This document shows positions 38,919 through 47,408 of a stretch of DNA of 64,000 bases, piece after piece (the first letter of the stretch is position 1; each line of letters begins with the position of its first letter). The position numbers and the translations under genes are program-made. The notes beneath the pieces are model-generated. The model made no database searches, was not told where the DNA came from, and saw only the letters and a list, made by a program, of their open reading frames with translations. The DNA comes from JBBDJG01 sp040880005 (lineage in GTDB: Bacteria > Actinomycetota > Thermoleophilia > Solirubrobacterales > JBBDJG01), in the NCBI GenBank assembly GCA_040880005.1, contig JBBDJG010000027.1, positions 25,314-89,313 of the forward strand, in the 5' to 3' direction.

Positions 38919-40103
38919 ATGCGACGGGCGATCCCCGCCTTGGTCGTGGCCGTTGGCGCTCTCTGTCTCGGCCTGTACCTGGGCGGACACCCCACGTCCC
39001 TGCCGGGCAAGCTGCGCGACGTATTCGTCGACGAGCAGGTCTCGCTGCAGGCGCAGGCGGCGGACACGATCGAGGACCACTACTACCGAAAGGTTTCCCG
39101 GACAAAGCTGGAAAACGCGTCGATTTCGGGCATGGTGCGCTCGCTGCATAGCCGTTTCTCCGCCTACTTCGCGCCGGTGGAAAACAAGCTCTTCAAGGAG
39201 TCGCTGGGCGGCCAGTTCTCCGGCGTGGGCATGACCGTCGTTAAGAACAAGCGCGGGCTACGGATCGCCAGCATCTTCCCGGCGTCGCCTGCCAAGCGCG
39301 CCGGCATCGAGCCCGGTGACCTGATCACCAGGGTTGACGGCAAGTCGATAGCGGGTCAGTCGAGTGAGGTCGCGTCGGCGCGCATCAAGGGCAAGCCCGG
39401 CACGCAGGTCAGGCTGACGATCGTGAGCAGAGGGAAAACGCGCGTCGAGCGCGTGACGCGTCAAACGATCAAGGTGCCGGTGGTTGCGGGGGCGATGCGC
39501 CGCGCCGCCGGCCGCAAGCTGGGAGTGGTGAGAATCACCTCGTTCACTCCCGGCGTCCACTCCGACGTTCGTAAGCAGGTGACGAGGCTTCAGAAGCGCG
39601 GGGCACGAGGCTTTGTACTCGACTTGCGCGGCAACGGCGGCGGTCTGCTGGACGAAGCCGTTCTGGTGTCGAGCGTGTTCATACCCGATGGCACGATCGT
39701 CACGACGGAGGGGCGCACCGTGTCGAAGAAGACCTACAACGCGACGGGCGACGCGCTCACGAGAGCACCGATCGTCCCGCTGGTCGATCGCGGTACGGCG
39801 AGCGCGTCCGAGATCGTCACGGCTGCCCTTCAGGAGAGGCTGTCTTCCAGGGTCGTCGGGCGCCGCACGGTCGGCAAGGGTGTGTTCGGTCAGTTGTTCC
39901 CGCTGTCCAACGGCGGCGCGCTCGATCTCGTGATCGGCAACTACTACACGCCGGACGGTTCCAGCCTCAACGGCAAAGGCATCAAGCCCGACGTGGAGCT
40001 GTCGCGCGCGGCGAACGCCGACCCGACGCTGGCGCTCGATCGCGCACTGCAGGTGCTCGCCGCGCAGGTGCAGCGCCGGGAGCGCTCCCGGCCAAGCCGG
40101 TGA
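38919..40103 (+). CDS. S41 family C-terminal processing peptidase
   Basis: This 394-residue secreted or membrane-anchored serine protease begins at ATG 38919, with a TTG one codon upstream. An N-terminal hydrophobic anchor (about 4-24) is followed by a PDZ domain (GVGMTVVKNKRGLRIASIFPASPAKRAGIEPGDLI) and the catalytic domain. The Ser/Lys dyad is visible in DRGTASASEIVTAALQERL and GKGVFGQLFPLS. CtpA-type peptidases trim secreted or membrane proteins. It lies in the ftsE-ftsX-ctp-rnr-smpB run. Confidence 0.93.
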   Translation: MRRAIPALVVAVGALCLGLYLGGHPTSLPGKLRDVFVDEQVSLQAQAADTIEDHYYRKVSRTKLENASISGMVRSLHSRFSAYFAPVENKLFKESLGGQFSGVGMTVVKNKRGLRIASIFPASPAKRAGIEPGDLITRVDGKSIAGQSSEVASARIKGKPGTQVRLTIVSRGKTRVERVTRQTIKVPVVAGAMRRAAGRKLGVVRITSFTPGVHSDVRKQVTRLQKRGARGFVLDLRGNGGGLLDEAVLVSSVFIPDGTIVTTEGRTVSKKTYNATGDALTRAPIVPLVDRGTASASEIVTAALQERLSSRVVGRRTVGKGVFGQLFPLSNGGALDLVIGNYYTPDGSSLNGKGIKPDVELSRAANADPTLALDRALQVLAAQVQRRERSRPSR

Positions 40104-41848
40104 TCGAGGCCGTTCCCGAGCGGCAGGTCGGCGTGCTCGAGCGCCGCGGCCGCTTCCGGGTGGTCGAGCCGCTGTTCGAACGCGGCCGCAGGCTGACCGT
40201 CGATGCGCGCGCCGCCGCGCGGGCCGACATCGGCGACATCGTGCTCGTCGAGCCGGGCAAGCGCGGGCATCTCCAGGTGACGCGCGCGCTCGGGCGACCG
40301 GAGGTCGCACGCGACGTGGTCGAGGCGCTGCTCGTGGATCGCGGATTCGAGCGACTCTTCGACGAGGCCGTGGAGGCGCAAGCGTCAAGCGCGGCGGCGG
40401 CCGATCCCGGCACCGAAGCCAGGCGTGACCTGACGGCGCTGGCGACGTTCACGATCGACCCCGCCAGTGCCCGCGACTTCGACGACGCGATCTCGATCGA
40501 GCGCGACGGCGACGGCCTGCGGCTGTGGGTCCACATAGCCGATGTCGCAGCCCATGTGGCGCCGGGCACCGCGCTCGACGCCGAGGCTCAGCGCAGAGGC
40601 AACAGCGTCTACGTTCCCGGAGCGGTCGAGCCAATGCTGCCAACTGCACTGTCGAGCGACGCGTGCAGCTTGGTCCCCGGCCTGCCGCGCGCGACCGTGA
40701 CCGTCGAGACAGTGCTCGGTGCCGACGTGCAACCGCGCGCGACCTCCTTCTATCGAAGCCTGATCATCTCCGACGTGCGCCTGACCTACGAGCAGGTGGA
40801 CGGAGTTCTCGCGGGGCGCAACGAGCCGCCGGGCGCCGTGGCGCAGCAGCTCGCGCTGGCGCGCGACCTTGCCGCGGCGCTGCGCAAGCGGCGCTTCGAG
40901 CGGGGCGCGCTTGCGCTCGAAACCGGCGAGCCGGAGTTCGAGTTCGACGAGCATGGGCACGTGCGCTCGTGCCGGGATGTCGTGCAGACCGAGTCGCACG
41001 GCCTGGTCGAGGAGTTCATGATCCTCGCCAACGAGCTGGTCGCGAGCCAGCTCGAGCGACGCAAGGACCCGACGATCTATCGAGTTCACGAGCGCCCCGA
41101 TCCGGTGGCGATCGAGCTGCTGGTGAAACGGCTGGCGAGCCTCGACGTGCCGACTCCTCCGATCCCCGAGCACATCACTCCCGGCCAGGCCACCGAGCTT
41201 GCGGCCCAGATCAGCTCGATGGTGGCCGACTACCTCGCCGGCGGCGGGCGCGGCAGCGCGACGATCACCTCGCTCGTGCTGCGCTCGCTCAAGCGGGCCG
41301 TTTACTCGACGGCGAACGTCGGCCACTCGGGGCTCGCGAGTCCCTGCTACTGCCACTTCACGTCGCCGATCAGACGGTACCCGGACCTCGTCGTGCACCG
41401 CTCGCTGCTGGCCGCGTTCGAGGGAGCGCCGCGCCAGGCGCCGGTCGCCGAGCTGGAGCGGATCGCGCTGCACTGCTCGCGCACGGAACGCGAGGCGAGC
41501 GACGTCGAGTACAAGGCAGACGACATCTGTCAGGCGTTCTTACTCGAGCGAGCGCTCTACGACGGCGGCTGGGAGCAGGAGTTCGAGGGCGAGGTGAGCG
41601 GGGTGACGAACGGCGCGGCGTTCGTGCGTTTCGGTGGGTTGCCCGGCAGCGGGGTTTGCGAGGGCTTCCTGCCCGCGCGGCTGCTGCGCGGTGACTGGTT
41701 CGACCTCAACGAGGAACAGACGGCCCTGATCGGGGTGGAATCGGGCAAGCGCTTGCGAATCGGCGATCCGGTGGCGGTGCGCGTACGCTCCGTGGACCCG
41801 CCGCGAGGACGCGTGGACCTCGAGCCGGCGGGCGAGATCTGGTCGTGA
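40100..41848 (+). CDS. rnr: Ribonuclease R (RNB domain exonuclease)
   Basis: This 582-residue 3'-5' exoribonuclease starts at GTG overlapping the previous stop. The N-terminal cold-shock-like region is short. The RNB catalytic domain has the Asp cluster in FTIDPASARDFDDAISIE and later HSGLASPCYCHFTSPIRRYPDLVVHR. An S1 domain (EFEGEVSGVTNGAAFVRF to the end) follows. With SmpB and tmRNA just downstream, it fits a trans-translation module in which RNase R removes non-stop mRNA. It lacks a long Lys-rich tail. Confidence 0.94.
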   Translation: MIEAVPERQVGVLERRGRFRVVEPLFERGRRLTVDARAAARADIGDIVLVEPGKRGHLQVTRALGRPEVARDVVEALLVDRGFERLFDEAVEAQASSAAAADPGTEARRDLTALATFTIDPASARDFDDAISIERDGDGLRLWVHIADVAAHVAPGTALDAEAQRRGNSVYVPGAVEPMLPTALSSDACSLVPGLPRATVTVETVLGADVQPRATSFYRSLIISDVRLTYEQVDGVLAGRNEPPGAVAQQLALARDLAAALRKRRFERGALALETGEPEFEFDEHGHVRSCRDVVQTESHGLVEEFMILANELVASQLERRKDPTIYRVHERPDPVAIELLVKRLASLDVPTPPIPEHITPGQATELAAQISSMVADYLAGGGRGSATITSLVLRSLKRAVYSTANVGHSGLASPCYCHFTSPIRRYPDLVVHRSLLAAFEGAPRQAPVAELERIALHCSRTEREASDVEYKADDICQAFLLERALYDGGWEQEFEGEVSGVTNGAAFVRFGGLPGSGVCEGFLPARLLRGDWFDLNEEQTALIGVESGKRLRIGDPVAVRVRSVDPPRGRVDLEPAGEIWS

Positions 41849-42342
41849 GCGGCAAGAAGAAGAAAAGGACACAGTCGGATGCACCCACTGAGGTTGGGCG
41901 TGACCTGGCCACCAATCGCCAGGCGCGCTTTCGCTACGAGCTGCTCGACAAGTGGGAGGCCGGCCTCGTGCTGCAGGGAAGCGAGGTCAAGTCGCTGCGC
42001 GACGGCAAGGTGAACCTCAAGGACTCCTACGCGATGCTGCGCGACGGGGAGCTGTGGCTGCACGGCACCTACATCGCCCCCTACGGTCCCGCGGCCGGGG
42101 AGGGCCACGACCCCGAGCGTTCGCGCAAGCTGCTGCTGCACAGGCAGGAGATCGATCGCCTGATCGGCAAGACGCAGGTGAAGGGCCTGACGCTGGTGCC
42201 GACGCGGATCTATTTCAAGGGCCCGAACGCGAAGGTCGAGATCGCGCTCGCCAAGGGCAAGGATCAGCGCGACAAGCGTGAGGCGATCAAGGAACGCGAG
42301 CAGCGGCGCGAGATGGATCGGGCGATGAAGGAGCGCCGCTAG
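41845..42342 (+). CDS. smpB: tmRNA-binding protein SmpB
   Basis: This 165-residue SmpB guides tmRNA to stalled ribosomes. Core motifs: RDLATNRQARFRYELLDKWEAG, VLQGSEVKSLRDGKVNLKDSYA and the C-terminal Lys/Arg-rich tail that enters the mRNA channel. It starts at GTG 41845 overlapping the rnr stop. The ssrA RNA lies about 0.9 kb downstream beyond a divergent protease. Confidence 0.96.
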   Translation: MSGKKKKRTQSDAPTEVGRDLATNRQARFRYELLDKWEAGLVLQGSEVKSLRDGKVNLKDSYAMLRDGELWLHGTYIAPYGPAAGEGHDPERSRKLLLHRQEIDRLIGKTQVKGLTLVPTRIYFKGPNAKVEIALAKGKDQRDKREAIKEREQRREMDRAMKERR

Positions 42343-43223
42343 ACGTGGCGGACCAGATGCGTCTCCGCCATCCCGATCGCCAACGCAACGACCAGCCCGA
42401 TGTAGACGGCGGCGACGGCGATACGCACCTTCGGCGGCACCTTGTAGTACCGCTGCGCCTCGGGGGTCTTGCGGTGCTTCCAGCGGCGCCAGCCCTCCAT
42501 GCCACCGAACAGCGCGATGATGAGCAGGATCGGGTTGGGGAAGAAGACGATCATCGCCAGCAGCGCGACGAAGCCGACGATCCACATCCAAGGCGACAGC
42601 GCTGCCATCGCGCGCCCGCCGTCGAGTGGCACGATCGGCAGCAGGTTGAACAGGTTGAGCAGGAAACCGGTGAAGGCGAGCGCCATGAACAGGTTGTTGC
42701 CGGTCACGAGCGCCAGCGGGATCAGCAAGGCGGCGGCGATGCTGCCAAGGATCGGGCCTGCCAGGCCCACCCGTGCCTCGGCGGCCGCGTTGTCACCGAG
42801 CGACTTCGCCGAGATCACCGCGCCGAGGAACGGGATGAACATCGGTGCCGACGCCTCGATGCCTTCGCGGCGCAGCTGGATCACATGACCCATCTCGTGC
42901 AGGAGGAGCAACACGACGAAGCCGGCCGCGAACTGCCAGCCCCAGATCAGCGAGTAGGCGGCGACCGAGACGAGCATCGTCGCGGACGTGGTCAGCAGCT
43001 TGAGCTTGGGCAGCAGGAGCAGCAGCGCCTTTGCCTTGGCGCCAAACTTGAGCGCGACCAATCCGGCCCCGACCACCACTCCGCCAAGCTTGCGCGTGCG
43101 CCCCGAACCCGGATGAATCGGTCCCTCCGGTATCGGCCCCTGCGAGGTGTGCGCCAACGGCGCGCCCGGATACGACTCCGGCGACGGGGGTGGGGGTGGC
43201 GCTGGGTAGCTGGAGGATTCCAT
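42339..43223 (-). CDS. Site-2 protease family (M50) membrane metallopeptidase
   Basis: This 294-residue intramembrane protease has the zinc motif HEMGH near 111 and the second metal motif LDGGRAMAALSP near 205. It has about six transmembrane helices and a Pro-rich N-terminus of about 40 residues. Family members cut anti-sigma factors or signal-peptide remnants. It converges on smpB with a four-base overlap and is divergent from ssrA. Confidence 0.9.
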   Translation of the reverse strand: MESSSYPAPPPPPSPESYPGAPLAHTSQGPIPEGPIHPGSGRTRKLGGVVVGAGLVALKFGAKAKALLLLLPKLKLLTTSATMLVSVAAYSLIWGWQFAAGFVVLLLLHEMGHVIQLRREGIEASAPMFIPFLGAVISAKSLGDNAAAEARVGLAGPILGSIAAALLIPLALVTGNNLFMALAFTGFLLNLFNLLPIVPLDGGRAMAALSPWMWIVGFVALLAMIVFFPNPILLIIALFGGMEGWRRWKHRKTPEAQRYYKVPPKVRIAVAAVYIGLVVALAIGMAETHLVRHV

Positions 43224-43264
43224 CGCGGTGAGGGCCTGTGTCTAGAATAGAGGCACATACCCCA

Positions 43265-43622
43265 GGGGGCGACAGGCTTCGACGTGATCGGTTCGTGGGG
43301 GAAGTGGCAAGCCGAGGATCCCGGTCGGCCTCGTTAAAAAATCCGGGAAAACACTAGATGCGGACTCTCACGAGTACGCCCTCGCTGCTTAATTAGCTAG
43401 CGAGAGTCGGCCCTCCTTCGGCCCGTGGGGAGGGGCACCGGCTTCAGAAACGGGCTTGCTTGCGACGGTCCGCCTTCGCCGTCGCAGGGACTTTCAGAGG
43501 GCTGGCCTGCGGGACGTGCCGGTCGGCGCGGACGCCCGCAGGCGAGATTCAAGCGCCGACTAAGCTTGTAGATGCTTCCTCTTACGCGATCGCGGACGCG
43601 GGTTCGATTCCCGCCGTCTCCA
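43265..43622 (+). ncRNA. ssrA: Transfer-messenger RNA (tmRNA)
   Basis: The 5' end GGGGGCGACAGGCTTCGACG and the 3' end GGTTCGATTCCCGCCGTCTCCA are the tRNA-like halves. GGGGGCG pairs with CGTCTCC (with two G-U pairs), leaving discriminator A at 43622; CCA is not encoded. The tag frame at 43360-43392 (GCG GAC ... GCT GCT TAA) encodes ADSHEYALAA, an actinobacterial-type degradation tag ending ALAA. SmpB and RNase R genes lie nearby. The 3' end serves as the attachment site of an integrative element: its last 22 bases plus two more recur at 50799-50822. Confidence 0.97.
43360..43392 (+). CDS. tmRNA tag-peptide reading frame (ADSHEYALAA)
   Basis: Ten sense codons from GCG 43360 to TAA 43392 form the template-encoded tag added to stalled peptides and recognised by ClpXP. 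A second TAG follows soon after. The resume codon is taken as GCG by analogy with other actinobacterial tags. Confidence 0.9.
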   Translation, partial: ADSHEYALAA

Positions 43623-43624
43623 CT
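43601..43624 (+). repeat. attL: 24-bp attachment core at the ssrA 3' end
   Basis: The 24 bases beginning GGTTCGATTCCCGCCGTCTC and ending CACT are identical to 50799-50822 in the same orientation. Only the first 22 belong to tmRNA. Same-strand repetition beside a tyrosine integrase marks an integrative element inserted at the tmRNA gene. Confidence 0.9.
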
Positions 43625-43738
43625 ACGGTCGGTAGGCGCGCACAAGTGCGAACGCGCTGCAATGCCGGCCGTTTCGCAGCGAGCTTCGGTCCGCAAAGCC
43701 CGAACGGTTTCCAGGAACTTTGCGGGGCAGCGCGGGCA

Positions 43739-43782
43739 ACTCGGTAGCAACTCGGTAGCAGGCGGCGCCCGACTCGGTAGCA
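43739..43782 (+). repeat. Three ACTCGGTAGCA repeats near attL
   Basis: ACTCGGTAGCA occurs at 43739-43749, 43750-43760 and 43772-43782. A 21-bp stretch here (43742-43762) matches 50658-50678 near attR with one mismatch and the same orientation. Repeats near both ends are candidate arm-type binding sites for integrase or excisionase. Confidence 0.6.
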
Positions 43783-43783
43783 G

Positions 43784-44347
43784 GTGCGGATGATCGCGCC
43801 GCCGGACAGCTACGCGGCAGTCCACCGAGGCGAGCGGTTGCTCTTGCTTCGAGACCAACACCCGCCGCCCAAGAAGCTCGCTGAGGACCTCGAGCCGCAG
43901 GCAAGGGACCTGGAGATCATCCGCGCCCTTTGGCGCTACAGGTTCCTCCTGACGAGCCAGATCGCGCGTGAGTGGTGGCCGGGGAAATCCTTGTATGCCG
44001 CGCAGCGGCGGCTGCTTCGGATGACGGCCGCGGGCTGGGTAACGCGCTTCCGCCCGAGATTGTCGAAGGGAATGCACGAGTGGATCTACCAGCTCGCCCG
44101 CAAGGGCTTCGACCTGGGTAGGAGGAGCTGGGGCCTCGATGGCCCCTACATCCCGCCCGAAGCGAAGTGGCGTCCGCGGCACGTGGCCGACTACAACGTC
44201 GTCCAGCACGACCTCCAGGTGAACGCCTGGGTGATGGCCTACCGGCGACTCGCCGGCAATGGCGTCGTTGACTGGCTCGGCCCCGATGAGAGCCGGGTCG
44301 ACGTACGCCAACCTCCTCGGTTCCGTCCCCAGAAAACGTACATCTAG
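43784..44347 (+). CDS. Replication-relaxation family-like protein, probably truncated
   Basis: This 187-residue protein is read from GTG 43784 (or ATG 43790). The core resembles a winged-helix domain: RDLEIIRALWRYRFLLTSQI, SLYAAQRRLLRMTAAGWVTRF, then HEWIYQLARKGFDLG and HDLQVNAWVMAYRRL. This matches the replication-relaxation proteins of actinobacterial plasmids and ICEs. Full-length members are usually longer; this one ends abruptly with RFRPQKTYI, so C-terminal loss is likely. It lies next to attL. Confidence 0.7.
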   Translation: MRMIAPPDSYAAVHRGERLLLLRDQHPPPKKLAEDLEPQARDLEIIRALWRYRFLLTSQIAREWWPGKSLYAAQRRLLRMTAAGWVTRFRPRLSKGMHEWIYQLARKGFDLGRRSWGLDGPYIPPEAKWRPRHVADYNVVQHDLQVNAWVMAYRRLAGNGVVDWLGPDESRVDVRQPPRFRPQKTYI

Positions 44348-44681
44348 CAGTACTTGCTCCCACTGGGTCGTAGCCGGTCGCAGGTTTCCCGCTCCACCCA
44401 TGGCCGGCCACGAGCGCGTCTTGGACTCCGGCGATCAGTCGCGGCGTGGTCGGAACGCAGCCGATGAGCACTGCCGCAGCTCGCGCGAAGCGGGAGCGGC
44501 ACGAAGGCTCGTAACGCACCCGAAGTGCGGTCGCGCGCTTCAGCGTCGATGCGCGGATCGCATCGGATGTGCGCGGATTCGGGCAGAATCGAGGGCCTCT
44601 GCCCAATCAAGATGTTGACGACTTGCAGGATGGGTGGGCGCGCCCCCACCAGAGCGGGTGCTGGCACAAGATCCCTCGCGC
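44348..44681. other. Gene-poor stretch inside the island
   Basis: No convincing coding frame is seen on either strand. Short frames have shadow-like composition. GTGGG...CCCAC text at about 44633-44650 could form a small GC hairpin. The segment may be the remains of the missing C-terminal half of the replication-relaxation gene or of other island genes. Confidence 0.5.
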
Positions 44682-45393
44682 CTACTGGATGGTCGCCGAG
44701 TGGCGAGCCCCGTCCTGGGTCCAGTCGACGTAGGGGCCGTTAACTACGAGACTGGTTATTACCCCGCAGTTGGTGCTGGCCAAGATGCGCGTCCCGGAAG
44801 CGTCAGCAACGCGCAGAACCTGACTGTCCTCCAGCCAGACGATATTGCCCTTGCTCGTTAGCACCAGCGTCACGGCCGGCTTGCGGTACGGATACGGCAA
44901 CGGCTGGTCCCCCCAACCTCTGAATGCGAGCGCTATCGCGCACAACCTGGCCGGTCTTGGCGTTGATCGACCTGTACCGGTCGTAGTCCCCATCATCGCC
45001 GGAGGTACCGATTCGATAGGCCACGTATGGCTCGTAGGCCTCTTCCAGCGTGAACTGCTGCAAGGCTCTGTCAGTAGTCGCTGCCCCACCCGAGTCTGCC
45101 CCAAGATAGTGTGCGCGACGCCCCGGCTTCCAGCAGGCGAAGTAGTCGGGCGCGCCCCCTCCTGCGTCCCTCGCGATCCAGATGCTGTTGCTCTCGGCCA
45201 CCGTCTCAAGATTGAGCACACGACGGACGCGATGGCCGGCGGCGTTCCACCACCAGCCTCTCGTGGTTTTCACGAATTGCTTGGCGCGATGGCAGGTAAA
45301 GGACCGGCTGGCTGCATTTGCAGCCGTTGACCCCGCCACTGCAAATACCACCACTAGGGCGGTGAGCAAAACTATGCGGTTAACTCGGTGCAT
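44682..45393 (-). pseudogene. Secreted protein of unknown family, frameshifted
   Basis: The frame from ATG 45393 encodes a signal peptide (MHRVNRIVLLTALVVVFAVA, cleavage near ANA-AS) and a secreted domain (FTCHRAKQFVKTTRGWWWNA, SNSIWIARDAGGGAPDYFACWKPG, YEPYVAYRIGTSGDDGDYDR). After VVRDSARIQ the text continues in another frame as RGWGDQPLPYPYRKPAVTLV to stop at 44682. The shift falls at a six-base homopolymer (44909-44914). A single indel, real or sequencing error, explains it. The C-terminal part has beta-propeller-like repeats (GNIVWLEDSQVLRVADASG). Function is unknown. Confidence 0.75.
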
Positions 45394-45719
45394 CGGCGAT
45401 TCTCCATTTTTGGACGACTCATCAGTACCCAACACGGCAAGTGGACAGAAGTTGCGGCGGCGGCCGTCGAGCTGCCCACTTCCCTGACTTCCTTTAATGC
45501 ATTCCCGGGCCGCAGTCCACATTGGGGCTTCTATCGACCGTGACCACCGACGGCCGTAGCCACTGAACCCGCTGTGCACCGGCTAGACTCACGCCCTCCG
45601 GGCGCATAGCTCAGTTGGGAGAGCGCCAGCTCGACAAGAAGGAGGCCGCTGGTTCGAGCCCGATACCGACTGTGCTGCCGAGGGACGACGGGCCTGGGTC
45701 GCCGCTGTCGCTTCCGCGT
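45394..45719. other. Intergenic stretch with tRNA-like relic
   Basis: This 326-bp stretch between the secreted-protein start and the IS contains a probable promoter region for the minus-strand gene and the tRNA-like segment at 45601-45674. No coding frame is supported. Confidence 0.5.
45601..45674 (+). tRNA. Degenerate tRNA-like sequence (relic)
   Basis: GGGCGCATAGCTCAGTTGGG and GCTGGTTCGAGCC are clear D-arm and T-arm sequences, with TCGACAA in the anticodon loop position (GAC, which would be Val). The anticodon stem (CCAGC against GAAGG) and the acceptor and T-stem 3' strands do not pair, so it is unlikely to be functional. It may be a deletion or recombination relic, possibly an old attachment site. 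Confidence 0.4.
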
Positions 45720-47260
45720 GAGGCTGTCGCGTAAACCCGGCCGGTCAGAGCTGCCGGCGGTGAAACCGGCGCCATTTGAAAAGGGCAGGGTCTTTCGGCC
45801 CCGATCAGGCTGCTGCGGCCGCCAAGTTGTGTCGGTGGAGCTTCAATAGGTTGTGAGTGGCGGCGATCAGGCGCCATTCCGAGCGTGCAGCGCCCCGGCC
45901 TCTTCGTTTGAAGCGATCGATCCGTCGATTCGCCTTGATTTGACCAAAGACCGGCTCGACCATCCACTTTCTTCGTGAGTAGAGATCGCCACCGGTCTCG
46001 GTGGCGATGACTCTTCGCATGAAGTCGTAGGGCCCGCCGAGGCGTGTCTTTCGCGGGCGATTGCGAGTGGTGTCGGGTGCGATGATCGGGGTCATGCCGC
46101 GCTCTCTGAGCGCATCGATGTGGCCGTTTGACCAATAGCCGGCATCGGCGAGGACGACCTCCGGCTGTTCGGTGACGCCCGCTCCTTGGAGCTCTCGCTC
46201 GACGGCGCCAATCATTGGATCGAGTTGCTCGAAGTCGACGCCCTCGGTGGTGATCTCAGCGGCGACGATGATCTGGCGCTCGGTGGTGACTGCCTGAGCG
46301 TCGTAAGCGGGGATGAAGTTGCGGCCGAACTTCATCCGCCGGGCATCGGAGTCGGTGGTGTTGATCTTGCCCTCGGGCTTTGCGGGCGGTGTGTGTGGGT
46401 CCGGCGGGCGGCCGAAGCGACGGCCGTCCCGCATTACTCCACGGGCGCGATAGGCCTCGTAGTCGCTGTTTGCCCGGCGCTCGGTCTGCCAGTCGGCGAC
46501 CAGCCGGCGCTGGCAGAGCTCGAGCCGTTCTTTGCGGTCCCTCGCAATCGGCTCTTGTTTTGTGGCTCGCTCGGCGTCGAGGCGCTGCTTTGCCTCTCTC
46601 AGCCAGGCTCGCCTTCCCTCGCGGCTTCTCAGACGCTCAGGCAGTTCGTCGCCGCGAGCGGCGACGTGGGTCTCGTCCTCGGCGGCATCGATCTCGGCCG
46701 CCTCAGCGAGTACCTCCTGCGCGATCTGCTCGTAGGTGCGGATCGCCGAGTCAGAAGCGGCGGCAGCGAACTTCGAGCCATCGACGGCGATCACGCCGAC
46801 TTCCACCAGCCCGGCCTCGGCGCACAGGCCGAGCACCTGGCTGAACAGGTCAGAGAGCGCTTCTTCGTGGCGGACCCTAAAGCGGGCGATCGTGGCGTGG
46901 TCGGGGGCCTGGTTTGCTGTGATCACCCGGAAGGCGACATCCTCGCGGCAGCGCCGCTCGATCCCCCGCGAGCTTCGCTTGCCGACCGCATAGGCGTAGG
47001 TGAGCAGGGTCAGCATCAGCTTCGGCTCGTGAGCGGCGCGGCCGTGGCCGTCTGAGCGGTAGGAGGCGTAGAAGGGCTCTAGTTCGAGCTCCTCGACGGC
47101 TTCGATCACGAACCACGCGAGATGGTCTTCATCGAGCCAGTCGCGCAGGTCCGGCGGCAGGAGCATGGGCTGGTCTCTGTCATATGTGAGGAAGTTTTGG
47201 GCCATGACCACATTTTCTTCGGCCACCCGGACGCAAGCCGGGGGTTTACGCGACAGCCTC
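45720..47260 (-). mobile_element. IS1182-like insertion sequence, complete
   Basis: The element is 1,541 bp with perfect 19-bp terminal inverted repeats: GAGGCTGTCGCGTAAACCC at 45720-45738 and its complement at 47242-47260. GCGT flanks both ends (45716-45719 and 47261-47264) as a 4-bp target duplication. One transposase fills it. The intact ends suggest recent transposition into the island. Confidence 0.9.
45805..47205 (-). CDS. IS1182-like transposase
   Basis: This 466-residue DDE transposase is read from ATG 47205 (MAQNFLTYDRDQPMLLPPDL). The N-terminal DUF772-like region (EPKLMLTLLTYAYAVGKRSSRGIERRC) is followed by the catalytic domain: first Asp in VIAVDGSKFAAAA, second in EVVLADAGYWSNGHID, and Glu in RKWMVEPVFGQIKANRRIDRF. 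A coiled-coil Arg/Glu-rich insertion lies between the first two. It appears intact. Confidence 0.92.
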   Translation of the reverse strand: MAQNFLTYDRDQPMLLPPDLRDWLDEDHLAWFVIEAVEELELEPFYASYRSDGHGRAAHEPKLMLTLLTYAYAVGKRSSRGIERRCREDVAFRVITANQAPDHATIARFRVRHEEALSDLFSQVLGLCAEAGLVEVGVIAVDGSKFAAAASDSAIRTYEQIAQEVLAEAAEIDAAEDETHVAARGDELPERLRSREGRRAWLREAKQRLDAERATKQEPIARDRKERLELCQRRLVADWQTERRANSDYEAYRARGVMRDGRRFGRPPDPHTPPAKPEGKINTTDSDARRMKFGRNFIPAYDAQAVTTERQIIVAAEITTEGVDFEQLDPMIGAVERELQGAGVTEQPEVVLADAGYWSNGHIDALRERGMTPIIAPDTTRNRPRKTRLGGPYDFMRRVIATETGGDLYSRRKWMVEPVFGQIKANRRIDRFKRRGRGAARSEWRLIAATHNLLKLHRHNLAAAAA

Positions 47261-47408
47261 GCGTGCAAGCGGCAGTGCACGCGGCGTCGCGAAAGCAAAG
47301 CCTTGCGTTACACACCCGGCTGACTCGAGCCCCATGATCTCCGGTGTCGCTCAGGCAGCGTGATTTCGCAGTTGCGCCGCCACTCCCGCCTGGGCTAGAC
47401 TCGTCTCA

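Noticed and set aside
42345..43250. 301-codon plus-strand frame opposite the M50 protease
   Set aside because: It is the antisense of a gene with HEMGH and LDGGR motifs; highly charged repeat-like text.
46186..47055. Long plus-strand frame opposite the IS transposase
   Set aside because: It is the antisense shadow of the transposase with low-complexity Leu/Gly/Ala composition.
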